This document shows positions 1 through 9,745 of a DNA stretch of 64,000 nt, piece after piece (within the stretch, counting starts at the first letter, position 1; every line of letters begins with the position of its first letter). The stretch comes from Arachidicoccus ginsenosidivorans (GTDB lineage: Bacteria; Bacteroidota; Bacteroidia; Chitinophagales; Chitinophagaceae): contig NZ_CP042434.1 in the NCBI RefSeq assembly GCF_007971385.1, forward strand, positions 3,100,001-3,164,000, in the 5' to 3' direction. The notes below the pieces were generated by a model, which did not search any database, had not been told where the DNA came from, and worked only from the letters and a program-made list of their open reading frames with translations. Made by a program: the position numbers and the translations under genes.

Positions 1-1
1 A

Positions 2-1356
2 GACAGTTTAGATGCCATCACCAGGCTTGAAAATGAATTGCAGAGACTAGACCCTGAAGCGCAGTTCAGATTGCAATTCGGGGAGATTGCTAAAGTGTTG
101 GCTGGCCAGGACAGTGCAGATCTGCCCTATCTGATCTTTGGAGGGGATCTTAAAAGCACTTGGTATTATAAGTGGGTGCCTTATCTGCAAGTAGCCATGG
201 GTTTGGCAGTGGTTCTTTCCATCTTTTTTCACTTTGGACTGCTTATATTAATCGGTTTATTTGGGTTTAATCTTTATTTGCATTTTCATAATAAAATGGT
301 GTTGGACACCTACCGCAGAAGTTTAAATTCGGTGATTACCTTATATGACGCATGTGGGAAGTTGAATAAAGTGGCGGGGGATTTATTTATGCAGGACAAT
401 GTTACCCTTGATGCTTATACCGCGTTGAAACCACTTAGAAAGCGGCTTAGTATCAACCAATCTTTACAGTTATTTACCTCTTCTGAGCTTTATATGTTGC
501 CTTGGCTGCTCTATGAACTCATTAAAGCATTTACACTGGTAGAGGTTAGGGCGGCTTCTTTTATTGTAAAGGAGGTGAATTTTAAAAAAGCGCTGATTCA
601 TCACTTATACAAAACAGTTGCAAAAACAGATTTTCTATGGTCCATTATAAACTTCGAGAAGCCTGCGGTTGTTGCATCCCAGTCTTTACAACTGATATAA
701 ACCAGGCATCTATTTTGGGTTTATATCATCCGCTGATTGAAAATTGCATCATCAACGATTTTGTGCCTGGCAAAAATGCGGTACTGATTACCGGTTCCAA
801 TGCGGCAGGCAAGAGCACCTTTCTTAGATCTTTGGCACTGAGTAATTTACTGGCCACCTCCATTCATACCTGCTTTGCCAGGCAGTTTAAGTGGCCGCTA
901 CTCACCACCCTTGCTGTAATGCATCATACGGATAGGCTGACGGAAGGCCTTAGCCATTACCAAAGTGAGGTGAAGGACATGGGGGATGTCTTCAAATTAA
1001 GCAAACATCATCCCTGTTTATTACTTTTTGATGAGCCGTTTAATGGGACCAATAGCCGTGAGCGCATTGCCATTGCTGCTTCCGTTTTACAATATTTTGC
1101 CAGTTGCCCTAGCCATATAACGCTTATCGCCACGCATGATTTTGAATTGCTACAGTTACTCTCAGAAACCTATAAAATGTATTATTTTAATGAACAGGTG
1201 CATCCGGACGGAAAACTAAGCTTTGATTACCGACTTAAAGCAGGTCGGAAAATCACGCGTAATGCCCTTGAACTTATCAGAATTGAAGGGTTCCCTGAGC
1301 GGGTCGTAGCAAGAGCCAATCAGATTTACCAGCAGATGGAAGATAAAAATGAGTAG
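2..1356 (+). CDS. MutS-family ATPase, 5' end outside window, one frame break
   Basis: The C-terminal half carries a MutS domain V ATPase: Walker A GSNAAGKST, Walker B LLLFDEP and a following THD switch motif. The first part (to about 700) has two hydrophobic segments (WVPYLQ... to ...LYLHF), as in the membrane-associated MutS-like proteins common in Bacteroidota; it is not canonical MutS1. The reading frame is open to the window edge, so the start is missing. The frame changes near 652: one extra base there joins ...SIINF to REACGCCIPVF and gives a continuous MutS-like protein. Substrate is unknown; these proteins are ABC-type ATPases related to mismatch-repair factors. A decayed second copy of bases ~706-975 lies at 9376-9652. 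Family assignment is firm, biological role is not. Confidence 0.75.
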
Positions 1357-1361
1357 CAGAG

Positions 1362-1590
1362 TTTGTAGCAAAGCGTCCATGGTAACTTCGTTTTGGATAA
1401 GACTTGTTTTGTACATTCCATTTGCTACCCCAAAAGTTGTTACGGCAGTGAGGAGTATAGATTTTTTAGCCACTGTACTTTCTAATTATAAATAAGTTTA
1501 CTTTTTTGCGCAACTCATCTGCCTGTTTTTTATTTATGGTAAATTTATCGTCATAGAAATTTATCTGACATATGTTAACTGTAACTGCAG
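1362..1590 (-). pseudogene. C-terminal relic of an AAA-type ATP-binding protein
   Basis: Read on the minus strand, two adjoining frames give INFYDDKFTINKKQADELRK and then KKSILLTAVTTFGV, SLIQNEVTMDALL. This is the typical C-terminus of the large Bacteroidota family of ATP-binding (AAA/DUF234-like) proteins, which end in a nuclease-like domain followed by VTTFG...QNxVTMDxLF. Only about 75 residues remain, with one frame break and no usual stop codon, and its 3' end abuts the MutS gene. A second relic of the same family lies at 47703-47860. The remaining intergenic DNA (1591-1779) shows nothing I can assign. Confidence 0.5.
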
Positions 1591-1793
1591 TAATATGCTA
1601 AAAATGCCTTAGGTGAATACTGAGCTTTGCGCAATAATTCTTTGCCGAAGCAACCTCGCGACAACCTTTAGTATTCTTGATGATTTACTTTTCCGCCAAT
1701 ATTACAATGAAACTTGAATTTAGGTACAAGTAGGGCTTGACATCATACTATCAATGGTAGGCTGCTCCCAATACTCCCATTATGCATCGCTTT

Positions 1794-3098
1794 CTAGGCC
1801 TGGAATAGGGCTAATGTTACTTTCAGGAGCTCTTTGACTTGGAGTTCGGCCAAACTTAGAAACAAGAATGAGCAATGAGGTCCCAATAATAAAATGCTGA
1901 TATAGCTGAATGCCTGAATATATGTCATATGGTCGCTTTTAAATAGAAAGCCAAACAGCATACCTCCGAAGTTGCCACCTGCGCCAACTATGCCACTGAT
2001 CAACCCGACATGCTCTTTGTTTATAAATGGGACTATCCCATAGGTAGCCCCGTTGGCCATTTTTAAAAATAATGCGAATGAAAGCATCCAAATAATGGCC
2101 ATTAAAAGCGTACCTGCATAAGCAAATAATAATAGCCCAACGCCCTCTAACAATAGCATAAAAGCCAGGAACAGCCCCTTGCCCCGCATCCCATATTTTT
2201 CTCCCGTTTTATCAGATATATATCCCCCCAGAGCTCTTGCAAACAAATTCATGCTTCCAAATACCCCTGCACAAATACCAGCTGTCTTCAGCGAGAGGTG
2301 AAAATGGTCCACAAAATGAAGGGCGGCTACATTATCAAAAGTAATCTCAACGCCAAAGCAGGTGGCATATCCTAAAGTAAGCGCCCAGATGCGCCAATCT
2401 CGTAAAATTTGCCAGTCGGTTTTTAATTTTTCTGTTTTTCTGTGGCCAATCTCATCAAAATTACCCATTGGTGTATCCTTTGTATATCTGGCATAAAGCC
2501 AGGCTGTCAGCCACATTAATAATCCAGGAAGAATCATTGCATACCTCCATGCGGATTGTTTCGTGTACCCAAAACCAACAATAGTAGCGAATATTAAGGG
2601 CATGACCATATTGGTTACGCCTCCACCAAGGTTTCCCCAACCCCCTGTAATGGCATTTGCAGTTCCCTTTATTCTGGGAGCCATCATCATCGAAGTATGG
2701 TATTGTGTAATCACAAAAGCTCCACCAATAATACCAATTGCTCCCCTGAACAATAGAAGCGTTGTATAACTATTCGCTAACCCTACACACATCACGGGCA
2801 AAGATCCTATTAGAAGTAACCGAATGGCAGTTTTTCTCGGCCCCCAAAAATCACAGAGCCTGCCGATTATCAATCTGGCAATTATCGTCGTCGAAACTGA
2901 GATGATCATCAAATTACCTATTTGGGATTTGCTTAGATGCAAATCATCGCGAATAAAAGGCATTAAAGGTGCTAGCCCAAACCAGCCGAAAAAACAGATA
3001 AAAAACATAAACCAGGTAATATGGAAAGTTCTCATCTGAACCCCTTTTAAACTAAAGATTTGCAATTTCTCTAATTGTCCACATATCTGATTAGCCAT
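1794..3098 (-). CDS. narK: NarK-type nitrate/nitrite MFS transporter
   Basis: Twelve-helix major facilitator of the nitrate/nitrite porter (NNP) family. Both family signatures are present: GGWGNLGGGVTN after helix 4-5 and GAGGNFGGMLFG near helix 11. MFS motif GRLCDFWGPRK follows helix 2. The start at 3098 adds about 21 residues before MRTFHITWF; ATG at 3035 is the likelier start. The C-terminus after helix 12 (GPHCSFLFLSLAE...) looks wrong. One extra A in the run at 1891-1894 gives FIIGTSLLILVSKFGRTP and a stop at 1780-1782, a normal NarK tail. It sits next to a MobA-like gene, which fits molybdenum-dependent nitrate use, but no nitrate reductase is in the window. Direction of transport (uptake or nitrite exchange) cannot be read from sequence. 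Confidence 0.85.
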   Translation of the reverse strand: MANQICGQLEKLQIFSLKGVQMRTFHITWFMFFICFFGWFGLAPLMPFIRDDLHLSKSQIGNLMIISVSTTIIARLIIGRLCDFWGPRKTAIRLLLIGSLPVMCVGLANSYTTLLLFRGAIGIIGGAFVITQYHTSMMMAPRIKGTANAITGGWGNLGGGVTNMVMPLIFATIVGFGYTKQSAWRYAMILPGLLMWLTAWLYARYTKDTPMGNFDEIGHRKTEKLKTDWQILRDWRIWALTLGYATCFGVEITFDNVAALHFVDHFHLSLKTAGICAGVFGSMNLFARALGGYISDKTGEKYGMRGKGLFLAFMLLLEGVGLLLFAYAGTLLMAIIWMLSFALFLKMANGATYGIVPFINKEHVGLISGIVGAGGNFGGMLFGFLFKSDHMTYIQAFSYISILLLGPHCSFLFLSLAELQVKELLKVTLALFQA

Positions 3099-3344
3099 AA
3101 TTCTAATTAATTTTAAATATATTATTATTTGACCTCTTCTTAAAGGTGTCTAACTTCTTTAAAGCACACTTATATAAATACAAACCCCAATGGTCTGCAG
3201 CTTAAAATAATAACCCTTTGCAAGGGCTTAGCTAAGTAAAGACACGCTTCTATTAAATAAAGTGCCACCACCATATACCCAAACACCTCAAAAGGGTCCA
3301 TTATAACACACCAAGTCTTTCGAACCTCAAAAAGCTCCTAATCT

Positions 3345-3995
3345 TTAAATACCTTGAAACAGATACGCCGCGTTTGATCTGAGCAACTGATCTGGGTTAG
3401 ACATCTGTGTTTTACATAACAGTTCAAGCTGATTTTGAGTACGAATATTCAAAAATGCGACTTCGTCTTCCTTTGGAATATGCATATAGCATGTGTTCAA
3501 TCGCTGAACAAAATATTGCAAACTACTATGTGATTTTTGTTTATCAGAGACCAACCGTGCAATTTGCCTTAATGCATCATAGCTATAAATTCCACAAAAT
3601 GGTTCCGCCCTCCCGCCTTTCTGATAGACATTGATCTCACTGATCCTCTGCAGCCAAAGATCAAAAAGGTAATATAGGCAACTGATTTTCATAAAAGGCA
3701 TATTGCAAGCCAGGACGAAAATATCATCCATCGGAAATTTCCTGTGAGCAGACAGTAGCCCCAATAACGGACCAGTGGCATTGATACCCTTCTGGTTTAT
3801 AATCAACTGCATATCCCCATATGCAGGAAGATCCCCAGGTAAAAGTGGTTCTACGGACAAATAAGTCGTAAGTCCGATCTCTGTTAGTTTTCGATAGGCC
3901 AACTCTACCATATTCAAGCCGTTTGGTAAAACATTCGTAGTCATGTCTCTGACTGTAATTAAGTTTTTCCCGCCCGCCAAAATTAAACCAATCAT
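3345..3995 (-). CDS. MobA-like molybdenum cofactor nucleotidyltransferase, degenerate active site
   Basis: A 216-residue protein with the overall MobA (Mo-cofactor guanylyltransferase) plan: N-terminal GLILAGG, central GPLLGLLSA and VLACNMPF (usually CDMPF), and C-terminal LNIRTQNQLE (usually LNxNTPxDL). After LAGG the nucleotide-binding signature S-x-R-M-G-x-D-K is absent; the sequence reads KNLITVRDMTTN instead, and the CDMPF aspartate is Asn. MobA joins GMP to molybdopterin to make the bis-MGD used by nitrate reductases, and the neighbour narK supports that context. The lost residues suggest a diverged or inactive paralogue, or a regulatory or chaperone-like version. The reading frame is intact across the region, so this is not a frameshift artefact. 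Confidence 0.6.
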   Translation of the reverse strand: MIGLILAGGKNLITVRDMTTNVLPNGLNMVELAYRKLTEIGLTTYLSVEPLLPGDLPAYGDMQLIINQKGINATGPLLGLLSAHRKFPMDDIFVLACNMPFMKISCLYYLFDLWLQRISEINVYQKGGRAEPFCGIYSYDALRQIARLVSDKQKSHSSLQYFVQRLNTCYMHIPKEDEVAFLNIRTQNQLELLCKTQMSNPDQLLRSNAAYLFQGI

Positions 3996-4732
3996 AATTC
4001 CTCCTTTTTTAATGTTAGTTATTACATTGTCTTAGTTGCGACCCTCAAATTGTACTTTATAATTAATATTATTATAAATATAATATGATAAATTGATATC
4101 ATTATGTCGTTTATTTTTTGTTGTATATCATTATTATCTAACAAAAGTATTCTTTTTTATTATAAAAATAGTCAATTAGTGGTAAAAAGGATTATATAAA
4201 AAATAATTATATAATATTAATATTAAAAGTATTGGTGTTTTAAATATTCAAAAAATATATGACCACTAAGCCCATTTAACTGTATAATTATTCATCGACA
4301 TAATGTAATATGAACAATAAGTATTATGGATGGAATTAAATTTTTTAATTTTATTTATTGACCATTGAAGTTTTTGTAATTCAGCAGTCAGCGGTCCTAG
4401 CTACTTATCGCGGAACTTAAAGTGCATTTATGATATTCAGTGGGAGGAGTTGGTAATAGGCACTAAGGCTCAAATGACGGGCATCACGGTCAGGATATTA
4501 CACATCACTACATTGATGTAATCTATAAATGCCCAATCAAAAAACTGTCACGCCAGCCTTTGCTGTCTATGAATAACCGTATGATTTTAGTTTTAAGCTA
4601 AGAAATATAATGAAATAGGTGTTTTAAAGGTTTGGTAGGAGTCCTGAATAAATTAAACTCATCTTTATAAATCCCAAGGATTTTGGAAACTTACAACTAT
4701 TAATATGTATTGAGTTACATTTGCACCCAGAA
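3996..4732. other. AT-rich intergenic region between divergent genes
   Basis: About 740 bases without a supported gene, very AT-rich in 4020-4380. It must hold the promoters of the mobA-like gene (minus) and the ClC gene (plus). A TAnnTTTG-type -7 box (TACATTTG) lies at 4716-4723, only 9 bases before the ATG at 4733. I see no tRNA, repeat or convincing terminator. Confidence 0.4.
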
Positions 4733-6559
4733 ATGTCAAAGGAGTCGGTAACGCATATAGTGGAGAAATTAGTTCGTTTAATCTTGACACAACTGAAGTT
4801 TAGTATTTTATTACTAAAAAGACGTATGACAGAGCAACAATTTCTTGTTTTTTGTTGCTTGGTGGTTGGTTGTTTGGCAAGTTTAGGCGCTATTGCACTT
4901 AAATTGTTTGTCGTCAATCTGGAGCATTTTTTCTTTGAAAATTCCGGTTTTGGTGATATTGTATGGTATCAAGCTTTAATGCCTATTCTGGGAATTGGTC
5001 TTAGCAGCTTTTTGATAGAGAAACTATATCGTAAAAATTTTAAAAAGGGTAATGATAAAATTGTTTATGCGATAGCAAAACAGTCTTCTGAATTGCCTTT
5101 AAGCCAATGTTATTCCCATATTACCACCGCTGGATTAACAGTTGGACTTGGTGGTTCTTGCGGTTTGGAGTCGCCAATGGTGGCTACTGGTGCGGCAATT
5201 GGATCGAATCTGGCCCGCGCTACTTTTTTGCCTTATAAAGAGAGGACATTACTCTTGGCCTGTGGGATTGCTTCGGGAATTTCTTCAGCGTTTGGTGCGC
5301 CGATTGCGGGAATTCTGTTTGCTCTTGAGGTGTTGATGATTGATGTATCTATCGCTTCTTTTATACCGCTACTGATGTCTTCAGCTAGCGGGGCGCTTTT
5401 AGCTAAAGTGTTATTGGGTGATAACGTATTATTAACTTTTAAAACGATCCGTGATTTTAATTATAGTAACTTATATCTTTATGTTGGGTTGGGACTTCTA
5501 GCAGGGTGTTTATGCTTGCTTTATACCCGGATTTTTCACTGGATAGACCATAAGTTTACTGCGATGAATGGTCCTGTCAAGCGTTGGCTAGTTGGGGCTC
5601 TTTTGTTATCAGTACTCATATTTTTTTTTCCACAGATTTTTGGTGAAGGATATATTTTTATTAAAACCCTTGCAGAAACCGGACAATTTCCACATAACTC
5701 TATTTTGATAGCCCACACTAATAACGGGTGGTTGATCTGGCTTTTTATTGTAGGTGTCATGATTTTTAAAATTTTTGCTACCGCATTTACCATTATGGGT
5801 GGTGGTAATGGAGGAAGTTTTGCACCGTCACTTGTAATAGGTGCCTTGCTGGGTTTTATTGTTGGCCGTTTTTTTCAGTTAATCGGATATACAAATGTGC
5901 CAATAACCAATCTAATTGTGGTGGGCATGGCAGGAATGTTGAGTGGTTTGTTTTTTGCGCCATTGACTGCTATATTTTTGTCAGCGGAAGTCACAAACGG
6001 CTATTCACTTTTTATTCCTCTTATGATGGTCGCAGCAATTAGCTTTTTTGTTATGAAATCCTTTGAACCGTTGTCTCTGGAAATGAAAAAGCTTTTTCAA
6101 CAATCGGAGCTTGACCCTACAGACAAAGATCGTTTTGCATTAAGTAGACTAGAATTGAGAATTCTGATCAGAAAAGATTATCCTGTGTTTAAGGTACATA
6201 CAGGAATCTCTGAAATACTTTCCTCTATTCAACGGTCTGATAAAGATGTTTACGCTGTCGTAAGTGACGGAGATAAACAGCATTTAGAAGGTGTTATTTA
6301 TCTTAATGATATGAAATTTATTATTTTTGATGACAAGAAAAGAGAAGAAAATGCTAAAGTTACAGCTGGAGATTTAATGACCAAGCAAAAAACCCTTACC
6401 AACAAAGATGATATGCATTCGGCAATCCATAAGTTTGAAAAATTAAATTCCGCCAAAAATGTACTACCTGTGATAAATGAAGAAGGGGTATGGTTGGGCT
6501 TTATCGCTAAATCTTCTATTCTTGATAGATATCGTAGTGAAATTATAAAAATGACATAA
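4733..6559 (+). CDS. ClC-family chloride channel/antiporter with C-terminal CBS domains
   Basis: Canonical ClC motifs occur in order: GGSCGLESP (gating glutamate at residue 146, equivalent to E148 of E. coli ClC), GISSAFGAPIAGILFALE, and GGGNGGSFAPSLVIGALLG. The last ~150 residues are soluble and resemble a CBS pair (about residues 465-608), which in this family binds adenine nucleotides and regulates transport. The ORF could begin at a TTG at 4721, but the ATG at 4733 (MSKESVTH) is preferred. A TAnnTTTG box ends 9 bases upstream, so the leader must be very short. ClC proteins move Cl- through the inner membrane as channels or Cl-/H+ exchangers; the gating Glu leaves exchange possible. Confidence 0.9.
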   Translation: MSKESVTHIVEKLVRLILTQLKFSILLLKRRMTEQQFLVFCCLVVGCLASLGAIALKLFVVNLEHFFFENSGFGDIVWYQALMPILGIGLSSFLIEKLYRKNFKKGNDKIVYAIAKQSSELPLSQCYSHITTAGLTVGLGGSCGLESPMVATGAAIGSNLARATFLPYKERTLLLACGIASGISSAFGAPIAGILFALEVLMIDVSIASFIPLLMSSASGALLAKVLLGDNVLLTFKTIRDFNYSNLYLYVGLGLLAGCLCLLYTRIFHWIDHKFTAMNGPVKRWLVGALLLSVLIFFFPQIFGEGYIFIKTLAETGQFPHNSILIAHTNNGWLIWLFIVGVMIFKIFATAFTIMGGGNGGSFAPSLVIGALLGFIVGRFFQLIGYTNVPITNLIVVGMAGMLSGLFFAPLTAIFLSAEVTNGYSLFIPLMMVAAISFFVMKSFEPLSLEMKKLFQQSELDPTDKDRFALSRLELRILIRKDYPVFKVHTGISEILSSIQRSDKDVYAVVSDGDKQHLEGVIYLNDMKFIIFDDKKREENAKVTAGDLMTKQKTLTNKDDMHSAIHKFEKLNSAKNVLPVINEEGVWLGFIAKSSILDRYRSEIIKMT

Positions 6560-6885
6560 TAGTGTATCATTTCCTTTTTATCTATATTTCTTGATTTTTA
6601 CAAACATCGTTATTGAATTTGCAAAGAAATTATTCATAATTGATGATTCTCAATTGATAATTCACATTAGCAACCAACAATTCAGTGTATTTTTATTGTA
6701 TAGGTCAATTATAGATTTCAGCGGAATATAATTAATATTTTCGAACTATTGGATAGGTGAGAGGTTAGGAATTGCTGGCATTTTCTTCCTAACCGGCTCC
6801 AAAAATATCAAATTATTGGTCCATAAAATATCGCATTTGTTGGACCAGGCTATCTTTGTATTATCATTCTACATGCACACTTCCT
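6560..6885. other. intergenic, nothing assigned
   Basis: 326 bases between the 3' ends of the convergent ClC gene and Lrp-type gene. AT-rich; I see no convincing hairpin terminator, repeat or small ORF. Confidence 0.3.
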
Positions 6886-7356
6886 TTATAAACGGTAACC
6901 AAAATCACTCTTTGCTTCTGATAGAATGAAAAAGCTTTGGACGGTGGTGACATTGGGAAGTGCCGCCAGCTTATTTCGATAAAAATGCTGATAATCGTCC
7001 ATATCTTTTACAGCTACCCTTAAAATAAAATCAAAGGTTCCTGTCATCTGCAAGCATTCCAATACTTCCGGCATTTGGATCACAGATTGCTCAAAGGTCT
7101 GCAATGTACTGGAAGAATGATTATATAAAAGCACATGACAGAAAGCTACCAGGTTTTTATTAATTTTCTTCCTGTCCAAAATGGCCACTATTTTTTTGAT
7201 ATACCCCTCTTTTTTAAGCTTTCGGATACGTTCATGAACGGCTGCTGTTGATTTATTGACCTGGGCGGCCACTTCTTTGCTAGTCAACTCGGCATTTTCC
7301 TGCAGGATTTTGAGGATTTGCTGGTCGGTTTGATCGAGTAATTGTTCTTCCGGCAT
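6886..7356 (-). CDS. Lrp/AsnC-family transcriptional regulator
   Basis: 156 residues, the usual length. The N-terminal winged HTH (about residues 8-60) shows LDQTDQQILKILQENAELT, KEVAAQVNKSTAAVHERIRK and GYIKKIVAILD. The C-terminal RAM/ligand-binding half follows with TGTFDFILRVAVKDMDDY. These proteins form octameric or dimeric regulators that sense amino acids. It is transcribed divergently from the cysteine-synthase-like gene with about 180 bases between the start codons, so control of that gene is the simplest inference. Confidence 0.9.
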   Translation of the reverse strand: MPEEQLLDQTDQQILKILQENAELTSKEVAAQVNKSTAAVHERIRKLKKEGYIKKIVAILDRKKINKNLVAFCHVLLYNHSSSTLQTFEQSVIQMPEVLECLQMTGTFDFILRVAVKDMDDYQHFYRNKLAALPNVTTVQSFFILSEAKSDFGYRL

Positions 7357-7477
7357 TGATGACTGATTTTATAGACAATAAAAACTAAAATTTAGCGCTT
7401 TTGAAGGGCTAAGGTAACAATAATATTGATTGAAATATTCCAATATTCAATTAATATTTTTGAATAATGGCAAAGTA

Positions 7478-7508
7478 TTGTTTGTTTTTATGGTGATAGC
7501 TAGCTTTG
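7478..7508 (+). promoter_or_regulatory. Bacteroidota-type promoter for the cysteine synthase gene
   Basis: TTG at 7478-7480, a 20-base spacer and TAGCTTTG at 7501-7508 match the TTG-N(17-23)-TAnnTTTG consensus. The predicted transcript start is around 7512, about 23 bases before the ATG at 7535. This supports the internal ATG over the upstream one at 7430. Confidence 0.55.
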
Positions 7509-7534
7509 TCCGATTGGATAAAATTACAATTGAT

Positions 7535-8586
7535 ATGGAAACAGTGACTAAGAACATCGCTACGACCAGTGAGCGGATTCAACGGCTTTGGCAGTTAGTA
7601 GGCAATACGCCAATGTTGGAACTGCATTACCAATATAAAGGTAAACCAGGTCGGATATTCGTGAAATGCGAGCATTATAACCTGACAGGCAGTATTAAGG
7701 ACCGTATGGCACTATATATATTGCATAAGGCATATGAAAATGGAAGCATACAACCTACGGATGTTATTATTGAGGCAACCAGTGGTAACACAGGTATTTC
7801 CTTTGCGGCCATAGGCAAGGCTATGGGGCATGAAGTAAATATTATCATGCCTAACTGGTTAAGCAAGGAAAGAATGGATATTATCCGCGGGTTTGGCGCC
7901 AGAATTATCACAGTCAGCAAAGAAGAAGGTGGGTTTTTAGGCAGTATCCGGCTCAGTGAAAATATGGCAGCTGATGGCGATGTCTTTTTACCGCAACAGT
8001 TCAGCAATTGTTTTAACGCAGAGGCGCATGAAAGAACAACCGGGCCGGAGATTTATTTTCAATTGCAGCAAATTGGTCTTTTGCCTGACGCGTTTGTAGC
8101 AGGCGTTGGAACTGGTGGTACTGTAATGGGCATTGGACAGTATCTGCGTGGTGAAAACCCTGCAATAACGATCCATCCACTAGAACCCAGCGAGTCGCCT
8201 ACCTTGACTACAGGTTATAAAACAGGTAGTCACCGTATCCAGGGCATCTCTGATGAATTTATTCCTTCCATTGTACAGTTGGATCAACTGGATGAGACCG
8301 TGCAGGCCAGTGATGGCGATGCCATCATTATGGCGCAGAAATTATCAGCTGAACTTGGCCTGGCTGTGGGTATTTCTTCCGGTGCCAATGTAGTAGGTGC
8401 GATCAAGCTGGCTGAAAAACTTGGCAGTGATAGCGTTGTGGTCACCATATTACCGGATAGCAATAAAAATATTTGAGTACAGATCTGATGAGAGAAGAAA
8501 CTGTTCGACCTGACTATATCTCTACTGATACAATATTTACAGATTATATTCCAGTTGCCAGGTTGGAAAAGACCTTGCTTGGATAA
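7535..8586 (+). CDS. cysteine synthase-type PLP enzyme, frame break near the end
   Basis: Fold-type II PLP enzyme of the O-acetylserine sulfhydrylase/CysM group. It has GNTPMLEL near the N-terminus, the PLP lysine in [21 protein letters not shown], phosphate-binding GTGGTVMG and GISSGANV. The reaction is formation of L-cysteine from an activated serine and sulfide or thiosulfate. The raw frame stops at 8476 after DSNKN; one extra A in the run at 8465-8469 gives the usual [10 protein letters not shown] ending and runs to a stop at 8584-8586. An ATG at 7430 in the same frame would add an improbable 35-residue leader and would lie upstream of the predicted promoter. It supplies the sulfide-using step for the sulfate-reduction operon at 30-39 kb. 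Confidence 0.85.
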
Positions 8587-8671
8587 GCAAATGGAAGTGC
8601 TATCTAACCTTAACTGAGCTAAACTGGACAATTATTTTTAGAAAAAATAGTAATCAAAAAAGAAAAAAAAT

Positions 8672-9157
8672 ATGAAAATGGAAATGAAAAGGCAATTGAA
8701 TCACTTATTGCTGACGCTACTGGTCCTTGTATCGGCAACTATTATCGTAAGGGCTCAGGATCAAAACCAAAATCCTGTTCAATGGACAGCGAGCGCCGCA
8801 AAAGCTACAGACGGCAATTATACGATCACGCTTACAGCAGTGTTACCAGCGCCCTGGCATATCTATTCTCAGAATACGCCAGATGGAGGTCCAGTACCTA
8901 CGAGTATCAGCTTTAGCAAAAATCCGTTGGTAACGCTTATCGGAAAGCCAAAAGAGAAAGGTGATCTGAAAACAACCCATGATAAAAATTTTGGTGTGGA
9001 TGTCAAATATTATGGTGACAAAGTACAGTTTATACAAACTGTAAAAGTGAAAGGAGGCCTTAAAACCAATGTAAGCGGTTCGGTTAATTTCATGGTGTGT
9101 AATGACCATGAGTGTTTACCCCCAAGTAGCTGGAAATTCTCTGTCAAGCTAAATTAA
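8672..9157 (+). CDS. secreted DsbD N-terminal-domain-like protein
   Basis: 161 residues with a signal peptide (LLLTLLVLVSATIIVRAQ) and a beta-rich domain resembling the periplasmic alpha domain of DsbD. The diagnostic pair is VNFMVCNDHECLPP: C-x4-C followed by LPP, matching the active-site cysteines that DsbD uses to pass electrons to partners. There is no membrane or thioredoxin domain here. Such stand-alone DsbD-N proteins are common in Bacteroidota next to or apart from DsbD. The likely role is periplasmic thiol-disulfide exchange. A strong terminator follows at 9252-9280. Confidence 0.75.
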   Translation: MKMEMKRQLNHLLLTLLVLVSATIIVRAQDQNQNPVQWTASAAKATDGNYTITLTAVLPAPWHIYSQNTPDGGPVPTSISFSKNPLVTLIGKPKEKGDLKTTHDKNFGVDVKYYGDKVQFIQTVKVKGGLKTNVSGSVNFMVCNDHECLPPSSWKFSVKLN

Positions 9158-9251
9158 ATGGCAATATGTCGTATTTGAGCTTTTAGCCAAAACAAGTCAA
9201 AAGAGGCTCAGATAAAAACTCAATCATGTACAGACTTTTAAACAAGTCTCT

Positions 9252-9280
9252 GGGACTGCAAGAATGCAGTCCCTTTTTTT
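9252..9280 (+). terminator. intrinsic terminator after the DsbD-N-like gene
   Basis: Stem GGGACTGCA / TGCAGTCCC (9252-9260 and 9265-9273) with a 4-base loop, followed directly by seven T. Confidence 0.85.
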
Positions 9281-9375
9281 CTGTAATTTATGGAGGAGTC
9301 AGACTCATATTGGCCATTGCAATCGTAAATCTAGCGTTGATTTTAGTGGTAAGCGCTTAATTTGGACTTAGTTAT

Positions 9376-9652
9376 TGCGGTTGCAAAATCTATTTTGGGC
9401 TAATATCATCCGCTGATTGAATATTGCATCATTAACGATTTTGTGCCAGGCAAAAATGCGGTACTGGTTGGTAGTTTCTATACGGCGGACAAAAGCACCT
9501 TTCTTAGATTTTTGGCAATATTTAATTTACTGGCCTCCTCCATTCATACTTGCTTTTCTCGGCAGTTTAAGTAGCCAGTTCTCGCAATCTTTGCTGTAAT
9601 GAACCATACGGATAGATGAAGGAAGGCTTTAGTTATTAACAACGTAGTGAAC
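9376..9652 (+). pseudogene. decayed duplicate of the MutS-family ATPase domain
   Basis: Bases 9391-9640 align almost colinearly with 711-960 of the MutS-family gene: shared blocks include TATTTTGGG, ATCATCCGCTGATTGA, GGCAAAAATGCGGTACTG, AAAGCACCTTTCTTAGA and CATACGGATAG. Many substitutions and a stop interrupt the frame, and the Walker A GSNAAGKST is altered to GSFYTADKST. It holds only the middle of the gene and cannot make a functional ATPase. It is a dead gene fragment, same orientation as the source 8.7 kb away. Confidence 0.85.
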
Positions 9653-9745
9653 GCTTGAGCAGCTATTTAGCGGCATGAAACCCCAGCCAAGTATCTACAT
9701 TTTTTGGAGATGTAAGTCACCTAAGATCGTTAGATCATTTTTATT

